Positions 50,791 to 60,510 are shown, counted from the first letter of the stretch. The stretch is DNA of 64,000 bases from an uncultured Bacteroides sp. (GCA_900544075.1 UQTJ01000010.1:38101-102100); one strand, 5' to 3'. Notes: generated from the letters alone by a model not told the origin. A program made the numbers and translations.

Positions 50791-52395
50791 TTATCTTAAA
50801 ATCCATTCTAAAGGTAAAGTAATAAAGTTCATCGAATAATGTCCGCTCATGGTTCCATCTTCATAGTATATTCCGATGGAGCCATCTGCACATTTCACTA
50901 TAGTGGAATATGCTCCTGAAAGGCTGTTGAACACATATTTGTAAGGCCAGGTCTTACCTTTATCCTTGCTGGCATAAATAGTCAGATTCCTTCTGTCAGT
51001 ATCATTAGGCATTGTGTGCAGATATATATCCTCGGAATATATGAGCATATCAGCATTACAGCTATTGCCCCATAAATCCTTGTTGGTATAGCCTTTACCC
51101 CAATTGAGCCCACCGTCGTGTGAAATGTTAAATCCACGCTCACCCTTACGGCGGGTAGACATAATAACAGTTCCGTCGTGCTCTTCTACAAGCTTGGCTT
51201 CATCACCACCGACGAACGCTGCTTCTTTTGACACATCCCATGTCTTTCCTTCATCGTCCGAATATACTATGTAATTGCAATACGGACCGCTTGTGAACTT
51301 GCAAACCATGACAAACAGGATTCTTCCGTTTGCGGATTTCCTTTTCTGGTGCTTAAGGCACAGTCCTTTACCGGAAGTTACGAATACACCCTGAAGCTTT
51401 GACGGAGCATCTTTGTATATGGCATCATAAATTAAATCAGATATTTCGTGAGGTTGTTCCCATGTCTTGCCACCGTCATTGCTTGATGTCTGATAAACCT
51501 TTATGCGGTCGTCATATGTAGAACGCTGGAATTGACGGTCGGCTGCCATAAGGCAAACCACCTTACCGCTTTTAGTTTCTACAATTGCTGCATCGCCATA
51601 TCCATAGTCAGGCCCCTGACTATGATTTCCGGCAATGGTTTTGGCCTTGCTCCACGAAGCCCCGTTATCATCGCTATATCTTGCTACGAGGTCTATTTTG
51701 TTGGGTAAATCCGCATTGCTGTTAAAGCGTCTGTCTGTTACAGTGAGTATACGTCCTTTGTACCGTTCGCTTTCCATCACTATCATTGCCGGTATCCTGT
51801 AGAATTCCGAACCGTTATCCCACGGATTGAACAGCATAGTCTGTCTTTCGTATATGCATGCAGTTCCTTCAGGATTGCCGGATTCTATAAGCATAAATGC
51901 TCCTTCTTTACATAATATCCCATCGCATCGTACGTCTATCTGATTTCCGACTTTTGCCGAATGCGATATGTCTGCTGTCAGCCACAGATAATTCAACTCA
52001 TTCAGTGGTGTATATTCGGAAGAGAAAGTAATGTCAAAGCTGCCTGTTTTCCCTGATTCGGTGATTTTACTCTCAGCTAAAAGATATGAATAAGATTTTA
52101 TATCACCGTTAAGATAAGGAGATTGTGTAGCATATACTTTTAGCGAAGATATATCGTTACAGTCTGTAGTGCCGTCCATAGAAACTCTCATTCCCGATAG
52201 TACAGGAGCTTCCTCTGTTATATTTCTTTTCAGATTTATTCTGAGTAATATATGATTTGTATTACCTTTTCCTGCGGTAAGGAAACCTTGGTCAACGGTC
52301 AGTTGTAAGATACCGTTATCGACAGATGCATTTGCAAAAGCTTTGCAAAACATTAGAAAACAAAGTAGGACGATAGTTTTTGGGCTTTTATTCAT
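50791..52395 (-). CDS. GH33 exo-alpha-sialidase
   Basis: A 534-residue secreted sialidase that releases terminal sialic acids from host glycans. It has a signal peptide (to about residue 22), an N-terminal beta-sandwich (about 25-185) and a six-bladed propeller. The arginine-triad motif is YRIPAMIV (R200). At least five Asp boxes are seen: SDDNGASWSKAKT, SSNDGGKTWEQP, YSDDEGKTWDV, ISHDGGLNWGKG and ASKDKGKTWPY. It has its own promoter (52445-52476) and is divergent from a GH97 gene. Confidence 0.94.
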   Translation of the reverse strand: MNKSPKTIVLLCFLMFCKAFANASVDNGILQLTVDQGFLTAGKGNTNHILLRINLKRNITEEAPVLSGMRVSMDGTTDCNDISSLKVYATQSPYLNGDIKSYSYLLAESKITESGKTGSFDITFSSEYTPLNELNYLWLTADISHSAKVGNQIDVRCDGILCKEGAFMLIESGNPEGTACIYERQTMLFNPWDNGSEFYRIPAMIVMESERYKGRILTVTDRRFNSNADLPNKIDLVARYSDDNGASWSKAKTIAGNHSQGPDYGYGDAAIVETKSGKVVCLMAADRQFQRSTYDDRIKVYQTSSNDGGKTWEQPHEISDLIYDAIYKDAPSKLQGVFVTSGKGLCLKHQKRKSANGRILFVMVCKFTSGPYCNYIVYSDDEGKTWDVSKEAAFVGGDEAKLVEEHDGTVIMSTRRKGERGFNISHDGGLNWGKGYTNKDLWGNSCNADMLIYSEDIYLHTMPNDTDRRNLTIYASKDKGKTWPYKYVFNSLSGAYSTIVKCADGSIGIYYEDGTMSGHYSMNFITLPLEWILR

Positions 52396-52444
52396 AATGA
52401 TGCTGTTAATTGATTTATATTCGTAGTTTAGATTTTAGTAATTA

Positions 52445-52476
52445 CAAATATATGATTTTTCCAGAAATCAGGCAAA
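52445..52476 (-). promoter_or_regulatory. Promoter for the sialidase gene
   Basis: On the minus strand TTTG (52473-52476) and TATATTTG (52445-52452) are 20 bases apart, matching the Bacteroides consensus, about 50 bases before the start codon. Confidence 0.8.
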
Positions 52477-52551
52477 TATCAAAAAAAATGCATTTTCCAT
52501 TGAGTGTCTTACACAACTCGTTCGTACTATTAATAAAAAACATACAATAAA

Positions 52552-54492
52552 ATGATAAAGAAAGGATTACTACTACCATTTATGGCATTTGCCGTGACTA
52601 CGGCTTCGTATGCCGAGAAAAGCACACAGTTGGAACTGACTTCTCCTGGTGGCGTGCATAAAGTGAAGTTTTATGGCAAGACATCCGTTTCGGGTGTCAA
52701 CGGACTATATTATACTGTCGATTTCAAGGATAAGAGCATCCTGAAAGAATCGAAGGCGGGGCTTCATGTAGACAACTACGTGTGGGAAATGGCTCTTGGA
52801 AAGAGAACTCTGCAGCAGCCGGAGTGCTGGATGGACAATATGGTGATTGACTCCGTTTCATATTCCAGACATAGCGGCGAATGGACACCGGTGTATGGCG
52901 AACGCAGTTTAGTGAAGGACAATTATAATGCCGGAGTGGTATATATGTCGAAGAAAGACAAGTCAAAATACCGTCTGAACGTTGAAGTAAGAGCATACGA
53001 TGAGGGCGTGGCCTTCCGCTATTTCTTCCCTGAACATCCGGACGCAATATTCCATAAAGTGACCGGTGACCTCACTGAGTATTCTTTTGTCGACGGGACT
53101 ATGGCATGGAGCGAGCAGTGGGCACAGGGATGGTTTGAGTATCTTGATGTAAATGCCCTTACAAAACCGGTGGAAAGAACTTTGACTCTTGAATTGCCAA
53201 ACGGTCTTTGGGCCGCACTGACAGATGCCGATGTAGACGACTGGTGTCTTACCAAGTATCAGGCTTCTGCAGAAAAACGCAGCACACTGAAATCGGTGAT
53301 GTACAGCCCTGTGGATATAGTTACATACTATGCCACTCCATGGAAGATTGTGATGGCTGCCGAAAAACCGGGACAGCTCCTTGAGCATAACTATATCATA
53401 GAAAACCTTAATCCTCCATGCGAGATAAAAGATACTTCATGGATTAAGCCCGGAAAGATTATGCGTTCTGCCATCTCTACCGAATCGGGACTTGCCACTA
53501 TTGATTTCTGTGCCGAACATAACATCCCTTATATGCTTTTCGACTGGCAGTGGTATATGCCATGTACTTCGCACGACGGTGATGCTACAAAGGTGGTTCC
53601 TCACGTAGACATGAAAAAGGTAATCGAATATGGAAAAGAAAAGGGTGTAGGCGTATGGCTTTATGTAAACCAGCACGCTCTTCAGAAACAGATGCGCGAA
53701 CTATTCCCTCTGCTTAAGGAATGGGGTGTAGTAGGAGTGAAGTCCGGTTTCGTACAGTACGCCAGCCATCGCTGGGCTGTATGGTTGCACGATATGGTTC
53801 GTCTGGCTGCCGAGAACAATCTGATGATGAACATCCATGACGAATTCCGTCCGTCAGGTTTCAGCCGTACATATCCTAACCTGCTCACTCAGGAAGGTAT
53901 TCACGGCAACGAGGAGTTCCCTGATGCCACTCACAACACTATTCTGCCTTTCACACGTATGATTAACGGTGCAGCCGATTATACTATCTGCTACTACGAC
54001 CGACGTCTGAAAAATACTCACGCACACCAGTTGGCTTTATCGCTGATTATGTATAGTCCGCTTCAGACCATCTTCTGGTATGACAAACCTGCACTTTACG
54101 GTGGCGAACAGGAGATAGAGTGGTTTGAAAACCTTAAGACCGTGTTCGACGAATCGAAAGTGCTCGACGGTACTCCTGGAAAGAATATCACAATGGCACG
54201 CCGCAGCGGTGAGGAATGGTTTGTGGGTATGATTACCAACAACGACGGCTCGGACGAAGTGCTCGACCTCTCTTTCCTTGATAAGGACAAGACATATTTA
54301 GCTTGCATCAACACTGACGGAGACGAAGCTGTGAAGACAAAAACACACGTGAAATGCTCATATTTCCTTGTAAATTCTTCGCAGGACATAAAGTTCGGAC
54401 TCAAGCCTAAAGGTGGTGCTGCCGTAAGATTGTATCCTGTAGATAAAGCTGCACAGAAAGGCTATAAGAAATACAACGGAAAAAAATTATAA
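52552..54492 (+). CDS. GH97 family glycoside hydrolase
   Basis: A 646-residue secreted enzyme (signal peptide ending TASYAEK). The N-terminal GH97 beta-sandwich (about 25-275) begins LTSPGGVHKVKF. The catalytic TIM barrel carries IPYMLFDWQWYMP, NIHDEFRPSGFSRTYPNLLTQEG (D430, E431) and HNTILPFTRMINGAADYT, followed by a C-terminal beta domain. GH97 contains inverting alpha-glucosidases (SusB type, base glutamates) and retaining alpha-galactosidases (nucleophile aspartate). An aspartate here at the HDEF position suggests the retaining type, but this is inference. First of three plus-strand glycosidase genes. Confidence 0.92.
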   Translation: MIKKGLLLPFMAFAVTTASYAEKSTQLELTSPGGVHKVKFYGKTSVSGVNGLYYTVDFKDKSILKESKAGLHVDNYVWEMALGKRTLQQPECWMDNMVIDSVSYSRHSGEWTPVYGERSLVKDNYNAGVVYMSKKDKSKYRLNVEVRAYDEGVAFRYFFPEHPDAIFHKVTGDLTEYSFVDGTMAWSEQWAQGWFEYLDVNALTKPVERTLTLELPNGLWAALTDADVDDWCLTKYQASAEKRSTLKSVMYSPVDIVTYYATPWKIVMAAEKPGQLLEHNYIIENLNPPCEIKDTSWIKPGKIMRSAISTESGLATIDFCAEHNIPYMLFDWQWYMPCTSHDGDATKVVPHVDMKKVIEYGKEKGVGVWLYVNQHALQKQMRELFPLLKEWGVVGVKSGFVQYASHRWAVWLHDMVRLAAENNLMMNIHDEFRPSGFSRTYPNLLTQEGIHGNEEFPDATHNTILPFTRMINGAADYTICYYDRRLKNTHAHQLALSLIMYSPLQTIFWYDKPALYGGEQEIEWFENLKTVFDESKVLDGTPGKNITMARRSGEEWFVGMITNNDGSDEVLDLSFLDKDKTYLACINTDGDEAVKTKTHVKCSYFLVNSSQDIKFGLKPKGGAAVRLYPVDKAAQKGYKKYNGKKL

Positions 54493-54680
54493 AAAAACAT
54501 GATTTGGGGTTAGGTATAAGAGCTTTCTCATTCGTATTAGTATCAGAAGATTGTTAGTAAAGTAAGTCCTTTATTGAATGATTGTAGGATAATTGGTTAA
54601 TGTATTAGTTATATTTTTCTTCAGGTAAAAGGATTGTTTTTCATTTCGACGGACTTACACATAAAAAAGATATTATTACG

Positions 54681-56336
54681 ATGAGAAAGTTTATTTTATT
54701 TATAGGTTTTATTTCATTAGCCGTGTTGTCGCATGCCCAGTATAAATCTCAAGTCTGGGTGTCCGACCAGGGCGACGGGACTTATGTAAACCCGGTTATT
54801 CATGCTGACTATTCAGACCCGGATGCATGCGCTGTAGATGGCAATTTCTATATGACTGCCTCCAGTTTCAACTGCACACCGGGACTTCCGATACTCCACT
54901 CTACAGACCTGGTAAACTGGAGAATAATCAACTACGCCATAAAGGATGTCGAACCTGCCGATTATTATACATCTCCGCGTCACGGCAAAGGGGTATGGGC
55001 ACCTTCAATACGTCATCACAACGGTGAATTCTATATCTATTGGGGCGACCCTGATTTCGGTATCTTTATGGTAAAAACAAAAGATATTTACGGCGAATGG
55101 GAAAAGCCTGTTCTTGTCAAGGCCGGAAAAGGTATGATTGACCCATGTCCGCTTTGGGATGAGGATGGCAAAGTATATCTTGCACATGCCTGGGCAGGAA
55201 GCAGGGCCGGATTCAACAGCATAATCACCGTGTGCGAGATGAACAGCGAAGGAACAGCTATAGTCTCAGCTCCAGTAATGGTGTTCGACGGAAACGACGG
55301 TACAAATCACACCATCGAGGGAGCGAAATTCTATAAACGCAATGGGTATTACTACATATTCGCACCTGCAGGAGGGGTTGCCACAGGATGGCAGCTCGTA
55401 CTGAGGTCTAAGAATGTTTACGGTCCGTACGAGCCGCGTATAGTTATGGCTCAGGGCAAGACAGATATAAACGGTCCGCACCAGGGGGCATGGGTAGACA
55501 CTCCGTCCGGTGAATCATGGTTCCTGCATTTTCAGGACAAGGGGACCTACGGAAGAGTGCTGCACCTTAACCCGATGGAATGGAAATCCGACTGGCCTGT
55601 TATCGGTATTGATAATGACGGCGACGGATGCGGCGACCCTGTGACTGCCTACAGAAAGCCTCGTACAGAAGAGAAAAACGTAATTGAAACTCCTGCCGAG
55701 AGCGATGAGTTCAACTCACGTCATCTCGGTCTGCAATGGCAGTGGCATGCCAACTATCACGACTTCTTCGGATTCACTACCGACCTCGGATATATCCGTC
55801 TTTATGGATATCAGTTGTCCGAAGACTTCAAGAATTTCTGGGAAGTGCCCAATCTCCTTCTTCAGAAGTTCCCGGCAGAGGAATTTACCGCCACAACCAA
55901 ACTGAAAGTATCGGCAAAGGCGGACGGACAGATGTCAGGACTCATAGTAATGGGATGGGATTATGCCTACCTGGGAGTAGAAAAGTCGGGCGAGAAATTC
56001 CTGCTTAAATACGTTACTTGCCACGATGCCGAACAGGGTTCTCCGGAATCTGTTTCCGTAGCAGGAATATTAGACAGCAGCAATATCTTCGAAGCCGGAC
56101 TGTATCCTAACTATGAAAGAGAGATTTATCTGAGAGTGCAGGTAGACAAAGGCGGAATCTGTACATTCTCCTACAGCACCGACGGACGTCGTTTCCACAA
56201 GGCAGGCAGCGCGTTTACAGCACGCCAGGGCAAGTGGATAGGAGCAAAGGTTGGTCTGTTCAGCGTCACTCCTCACGGAAAAGAACGCGGATGGGCAGAT
56301 GCTGACTGGTTCAGAATCGAAAAAAACAAGAAATAA
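54681..56336 (+). CDS. GH43 family beta-xylosidase/alpha-L-arabinofuranosidase-like enzyme
   Basis: A 551-residue secreted enzyme (signal peptide to about residue 19, SHA). The five-bladed GH43 propeller (about 30-330) shows YVNPVIHADYSDPDACAVDG (base D46), GKGMIDPCPLWDEDG and the acid in HTIEGAKFYKRNGYYYI. A C-terminal concanavalin-like (DUF1349-type) domain follows from about residue 345 (SDEFNSRHLGLQWQW). That layout is found in GH43_12-like enzymes, but subfamily and sugar cannot be fixed by eye. It is 17 bases before the GH88 gene. Confidence 0.9.
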   Translation: MRKFILFIGFISLAVLSHAQYKSQVWVSDQGDGTYVNPVIHADYSDPDACAVDGNFYMTASSFNCTPGLPILHSTDLVNWRIINYAIKDVEPADYYTSPRHGKGVWAPSIRHHNGEFYIYWGDPDFGIFMVKTKDIYGEWEKPVLVKAGKGMIDPCPLWDEDGKVYLAHAWAGSRAGFNSIITVCEMNSEGTAIVSAPVMVFDGNDGTNHTIEGAKFYKRNGYYYIFAPAGGVATGWQLVLRSKNVYGPYEPRIVMAQGKTDINGPHQGAWVDTPSGESWFLHFQDKGTYGRVLHLNPMEWKSDWPVIGIDNDGDGCGDPVTAYRKPRTEEKNVIETPAESDEFNSRHLGLQWQWHANYHDFFGFTTDLGYIRLYGYQLSEDFKNFWEVPNLLLQKFPAEEFTATTKLKVSAKADGQMSGLIVMGWDYAYLGVEKSGEKFLLKYVTCHDAEQGSPESVSVAGILDSSNIFEAGLYPNYEREIYLRVQVDKGGICTFSYSTDGRRFHKAGSAFTARQGKWIGAKVGLFSVTPHGKERGWADADWFRIEKNKK

Positions 56337-56353
56337 AATATTAAGGAAAAAAG

Positions 56354-57571
56354 ATGAAAGTGAACAAGATTATCGCAGGCTTAGGATTGATGATGCTTTC
56401 TGCCTGTGCATCCACACCTGCATCACAGATAGATGTGGACAAGACATTGCACTATTGTGATGTGCAGATACACAAAACACTCAACAGCCTCCATCAGGCT
56501 GACAGTATGGACTATACAATGATGCCACGCAATATCCTTCAGGGAGAAACCAAATGGAATCTTCGCAAGGCAACAAAGGAGGAATGGACAGCCGGATTCT
56601 GGCCGGGAGTACTGTGGTATGACTACGAGGCTACAGGCAATGACAGTATAAAGGAAGAAGCAGACAAGTTTACACGTTCGCTCGGATTCCTTGCAGAAAT
56701 ACCGGCCTACGACCATGACCTCGGTTTCCTGGTGTTCTGCAGCTATGGAAACGGCTATCGTCTGACCGGAAACGAAGAATACAAGAAAGTGATTCTTGCA
56801 GTGTCCGACACACTTGCCACTCTCTACAAGCCTGCCGTAGGAGCAATCCTTTCATGGCCACGTAACGTAGAAATGTTCGGCGGACATAACACTATCATGG
56901 ACAATATGATAAACCTCGAGATGCTGTTCTGGGCTGCCAAGAACGGAGGCAACAAGCATCTGTACGACATAGCAGTGGCACACGCCGACAAGACTATGGA
57001 GAATCAGTTCCGCGAAGACTATACTTCATATCACGTGGCTGTTTACGATACTATCACAGGTGAATGCATCAACCGCTGCACTCATCAGGGATATGCCGAC
57101 AACAGTATGTGGGCACGTGGTCAGGCATGGGCTATTTATGGCTACACAGTGGTTTATCGCGAAACCCGCGAGCCTAAGTATCTCGACTTTGCAAAAAAGG
57201 TAGCTCAGGTTTACCTCGACCGTCTGCCGGAAGATTATATCCCTTATTGGGATTTCAGCGCACCGGGCATTCCTAATGCTCCACGCGATGCTTCTGCCGC
57301 TTGTGTAGTAGCCTCAGCTCTCTTGGAACTGTCAACATTCTATACAGGCGAACAAGCAGATAAATATAAAAATGCTGCAATAAAAATGCTTGTAAGTCTT
57401 GATTCTGATAAATACAGGGCAGGCGAAACAAACCATTCACTATTGCTTCACTCTACAGGCCACTGGCCAAACAAGTCGGAGATAGATGCTTCTATCATAT
57501 ATGCTGACTATTATTATATGGAAGCATTGTTGAGATTGAAGAAAATCAACGAAGGCAAGTCTATCTATTAA
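56354..57571 (+). CDS. GH88 unsaturated glucuronyl hydrolase lipoprotein
   Basis: A 405-residue (alpha/alpha)6-barrel hydrolase that removes 4,5-unsaturated uronic acid from oligosaccharides made by lyases. It has a lipobox (MLSAC, Cys18). WTAGFWPGVLWYDYEATG, HNTIMDNMINLEMLFWAAK (D183) and DNSMWARGQAWAIYGYTVVYRE are family signatures. GH105 is the related alternative. It is transcribed with the GH43 gene, suggesting attack on an acidic plant or host glycan. No polysaccharide lyase is present in the window. Confidence 0.9.
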   Translation: MKVNKIIAGLGLMMLSACASTPASQIDVDKTLHYCDVQIHKTLNSLHQADSMDYTMMPRNILQGETKWNLRKATKEEWTAGFWPGVLWYDYEATGNDSIKEEADKFTRSLGFLAEIPAYDHDLGFLVFCSYGNGYRLTGNEEYKKVILAVSDTLATLYKPAVGAILSWPRNVEMFGGHNTIMDNMINLEMLFWAAKNGGNKHLYDIAVAHADKTMENQFREDYTSYHVAVYDTITGECINRCTHQGYADNSMWARGQAWAIYGYTVVYRETREPKYLDFAKKVAQVYLDRLPEDYIPYWDFSAPGIPNAPRDASAACVVASALLELSTFYTGEQADKYKNAAIKMLVSLDSDKYRAGETNHSLLLHSTGHWPNKSEIDASIIYADYYYMEALLRLKKINEGKSIY

Positions 57572-57611
57572 TTAGCAAAACGATAATTACTACAGCATAA
57601 GAGATTCAGTT

Positions 57612-57636
57612 CCGGCGAGGTGACTCGCCGGTTCTT
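57612..57636 (+). terminator. Probable terminator after the GH88 gene
   Basis: CCGGCGAG (57612-57619), loop GTGA, CTCGCCGG (57624-57631), then TTCTT. The stem is strong but the T tract is short. Confidence 0.65.
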
Positions 57637-57680
57637 ATATACACATGTAATACACTAATTATAAGAAACTTACTCAAAAA

Positions 57681-57712
57681 GTTGGTCAAACATTGAAAAA
57701 TATATACTTTTG
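57681..57712 (+). promoter_or_regulatory. Promoter for the small-peptide/fimbrillin operon
   Basis: GTTG (57681-57684) and TACTTTTG (57705-57712) are 20 bases apart, matching the -33/-7 pattern, 22 bases before the ATG at 57735. Confidence 0.7.
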
Positions 57713-57734
57713 AAACCCAAATTAAAATCATATT

Positions 57735-57938
57735 ATGAAGACATTAAAAAATAATTTTGACTCAATCCGTGAAAATAAGGAAAATTACCTATCACCAAGT
57801 TGCAAAGTCTATGATTTGGAAATAGAGGGGATGGTTTGTGGCAGTCCGATAACAGATAGTGACACAACAGGAGAGACAGATGAAATAGAATACGGTGGAG
57901 GATTTCCCGAAACCTCTTTTTGGAATAGTAAGAATTAA
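57735..57938 (+). CDS. 67-residue peptide upstream of a fimbrillin-like gene
   Basis: The peptide starts MKTLKNNFDSIRENKENY and has a central YLSPSCKVYDLEIEGMVCGS followed by an acidic, Gly-rich tail (DSDTTGETDEIEYGGGFPE). There is no standard signal peptide or membrane helix. Two cysteines are present. Short genes with a similar central phrase are, to my knowledge, common beside fimbrillin-like genes in Bacteroidetes, with no known function. It has a good promoter and lies 11 bases before the fimbrillin-like gene, so expression is likely. Whether it is secreted, processed or structural is unknown. Confidence 0.7.
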   Translation: MKTLKNNFDSIRENKENYLSPSCKVYDLEIEGMVCGSPITDSDTTGETDEIEYGGGFPETSFWNSKN

Positions 57939-57949
57939 ATAGACAGACT

Positions 57950-59014
57950 ATGAAAAAACAAAGTTATATATCAATAATTTGCATATCTGCATTATCATTT
58001 ATCGCAGTGTCATGTTCCACAGAAAATATTGATTCACCTGACAATACACAGAAACCTGGAGATTCCAATAAAGAAGGATATTATATCTCGCTATCGGCAG
58101 AGATGGAGGAAAATAAATCGCGTGCGCATTGGGATATTGCAAATGATGAACTCAATACACTTACATACACCTGGGATACCTCAACAAATGAAATGCAATC
58201 CTTCGTAAAAAGAGGCGACAGACTGATTGGTTTCACAGACAATAAACTTTATTCATCGACTAAAGTTACTCCGCACGAAACAGAAAAGAGAAAAACATCG
58301 CTTGAAATAACCACAGGTTTATCAGATAAATATCAGAATGATGATATTATCTGGGCTGTATCACCAGTCAGTGATAATAATATCAATACTACAACAGGTT
58401 CTGAATCTGTAGAATTTACTCTTCCTGACGGATATGTACAGACTGCAATATCTACCACAGTGCATCTTAAACCGTATGTCTTTATGACAGGTTCAGGAGA
58501 AGTAAAAGACAATACAGCAAGTTTAAGCTTTAAAGTTCTCCCTGCCGTCTACAGATTTAAAATTACGAATAATGACACGGAAGCGTTTAAATTAAGCGAA
58601 GTAGGTATAACAGGACCATTCTGTAATAAGGTTGTAGTAGGAGTAGACGGAACACCTAAATATAGTGTGTCACCAGAAAATCAGAACTATACAATAAAAG
58701 TTACTGCAAAAGACGAAAGTGAAATAAATATAGAAAGTGGCAAGACTGCATATATGTATGCTATGGTATTCCCTACATCGACATCAACCATTGAAGACAA
58801 CGTAACTATATTTATTAAAGGTACATATGGTTATTTGCCTATTGATTATAGCGCTACAGCTGCTTGCAATGCCGCTCACGGAACAATAAATATAGAATCA
58901 AACCACTACTATGATATGCCTGTATCTGTAGCACGTCAGAATATCAATTTCAGTGGAGTAACAATAGCAGGTTTCCAAGAAGGCGGTTCTTTCGATGTAA
59001 CAATAGATAAATAA
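57950..59014 (+). CDS. Fimbrillin family (Mfa1/FimA-like) lipoprotein
   Basis: A 354-residue lipoprotein (AVSC, Cys22) with the layout of type V pilins: YISLSAEMEENKSRAHWDIAND near the N terminus (the MEENKSRA phrase is typical), two transthyretin-like beta domains and a C terminus ending FQEGGSFDVTIDK. Such proteins are processed by Arg- or Lys-specific proteases and polymerise by strand exchange. No usher-like or anchor genes are nearby, so it may be a solitary fimbrillin-like surface protein rather than a pilus subunit. Confidence 0.8.
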   Translation: MKKQSYISIICISALSFIAVSCSTENIDSPDNTQKPGDSNKEGYYISLSAEMEENKSRAHWDIANDELNTLTYTWDTSTNEMQSFVKRGDRLIGFTDNKLYSSTKVTPHETEKRKTSLEITTGLSDKYQNDDIIWAVSPVSDNNINTTTGSESVEFTLPDGYVQTAISTTVHLKPYVFMTGSGEVKDNTASLSFKVLPAVYRFKITNNDTEAFKLSEVGITGPFCNKVVVGVDGTPKYSVSPENQNYTIKVTAKDESEINIESGKTAYMYAMVFPTSTSTIEDNVTIFIKGTYGYLPIDYSATAACNAAHGTINIESNHYYDMPVSVARQNINFSGVTIAGFQEGGSFDVTIDK

Positions 59015-59029
59015 CAACATTCATCAGTT

Positions 59030-59083
59030 AATTTAAATGGCATTTAAACGGTGTTTAAACACTGCTTAAATGCCATTTAAATT
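59030..59083. repeat. TTTAAAC-module palindromic hairpin, copy 3
   Basis: AATTTAAATGGCATTTAA (59030-59047) and TTAAATGCCATTTAAATT (59066-59083) are perfect 18-bp arms. Inside is GTGTTTAAACAC, so nearly the whole 54 bases fold into one hairpin. It lies between two convergent genes. Confidence 0.8.
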
Positions 59084-59118
59084 ATTCATTTTATGTTCAC
59101 AAGGCGTTCATTTACCGT

Positions 59119-60510
59119 TCACTGCATTTCATGTGATGAGAAATCAACATCCAAAGGTGAGAAGTGTGAGATAATCTCAGAAGTTTTCTGAAAAAACATT
59201 ATAAAGTATATTGGTAAGTACGTTACTCCATTTCTTTTGATTACTTCTCTATCGTTTGATAAGACATAAGCCCTTTTTACATTGTAGTCTTTGTTAGAAA
59301 TGAACCTGTCCAATGAGGTATGATTTGTAAAATCTTTTCCGGATTTCACTTCAATAGGCATGGATGTCAAATCTTTTATGTCATCTACGAGAAAATCAAC
59401 CTCTCCCAACTTTTTATTGTCATAATAGAACAATGGGAATCCATGCGCTTTAAGTTCCTGTGCTACCACAGTCTCATATACAGAACCCAAATTTATACTC
59501 TTGGAATCTTTGGTTATCGCATCAATATTCATTCCATAATAAATATATGAAAGCATACCTACATCATTTAGATATAATTTAAGAAGGTTTTTTCCTGCAG
59601 ATTCTATCATTGGAAACGTAGGTTGACTTACAGCCTGTACATTCAGAGCAATACCGGACGAAATAAGATATTCGAATTCCTCGATATAGTCGTCATATCT
59701 TTTCCAGCTTTTGTTTTCTATATCCTTGAAAATGATTCTTTTCTTCTTATTTTCAAGATTAGATGGAATCATATCATAGATTCGTCTGATTTGCAACCTT
59801 TTAGAATTATCTTCTTCATACTTGGCCGCATCGATTTTATATAAAGTATAAACATTCTGATGTATTTTTCTTACACTCACAATATTCAATGTTTTTACGA
59901 AAGTTTCTACAGCCTCCGGTAAACCCCCAACAATAAGATATTTCTTAAATAAATCAAGAAGTTTATTATGCATTGATACACTCAAAGACTTTTCCTCATT
60001 AAAATGTTCTCTGAATGAGTTGATAGCTTCTTGACCTACGCCGCAAGCTATAAGGAATTCCTCAAAGTCCATCGGGTACATCTGTTCTATCAACAAACTT
60101 CCTACCGGCACCGATGATGTCATTTTTAAAGCTACACCAAGCAATGAACCGCTTGCTATATATGTGTATCTTCCATCTTCCTTCAAGAATTTCACCAAAG
60201 TAAGAAACTGTCCATATGCCTGTATCTCATCTATAAAGATAAGGGTCTTACTCTTTTCTTTAAGTTTATTTCCTGCTATGGCACTAAGTGCTATGTAGAA
60301 ATCTTCAACGGTATTTACATTGGCAAACAGTCTGTCACCCTGTTTGTCTTTCTCAAAATTAATCTCAATGTAGTTCTCAAACATTGACTTACCTACGTGT
60401 CTGACAATATAAGATTTGCCTATCTGTCTTGCACCCTCGATAAGCATTACTTCTTTGATGTTTGAAGCAAAATAGTCACGTATTTTCGACTCTATCTTCC
60501 TAAAAAGCAT
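59119..60510 (-). CDS. AAA-type ATPase with DUF4143 domain
   Basis: A 463-residue protein with Walker A IEGARQIGKSYIV, Walker B KTLIFIDEIQAYG and a C-terminal DUF4143 nuclease-like domain (about 210-420) carrying EVDFLVDDIKDLTSMPIEVKSGKDF, a D...ExK restriction-like motif. Such ATPases are abundant and variable in Bacteroidetes and Archaea. Their role is unknown; DNA- or defence-related activity is possible. Three 33-nt-spaced repeats lie right upstream of its start. Confidence 0.9.
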   Translation of the reverse strand: MLFRKIESKIRDYFASNIKEVMLIEGARQIGKSYIVRHVGKSMFENYIEINFEKDKQGDRLFANVNTVEDFYIALSAIAGNKLKEKSKTLIFIDEIQAYGQFLTLVKFLKEDGRYTYIASGSLLGVALKMTSSVPVGSLLIEQMYPMDFEEFLIACGVGQEAINSFREHFNEEKSLSVSMHNKLLDLFKKYLIVGGLPEAVETFVKTLNIVSVRKIHQNVYTLYKIDAAKYEEDNSKRLQIRRIYDMIPSNLENKKKRIIFKDIENKSWKRYDDYIEEFEYLISSGIALNVQAVSQPTFPMIESAGKNLLKLYLNDVGMLSYIYYGMNIDAITKDSKSINLGSVYETVVAQELKAHGFPLFYYDNKKLGEVDFLVDDIKDLTSMPIEVKSGKDFTNHTSLDRFISNKDYNVKRAYVLSNDREVIKRNGVTYLPIYFIMFFQKTSEIISHFSPLDVDFSSHEMQ

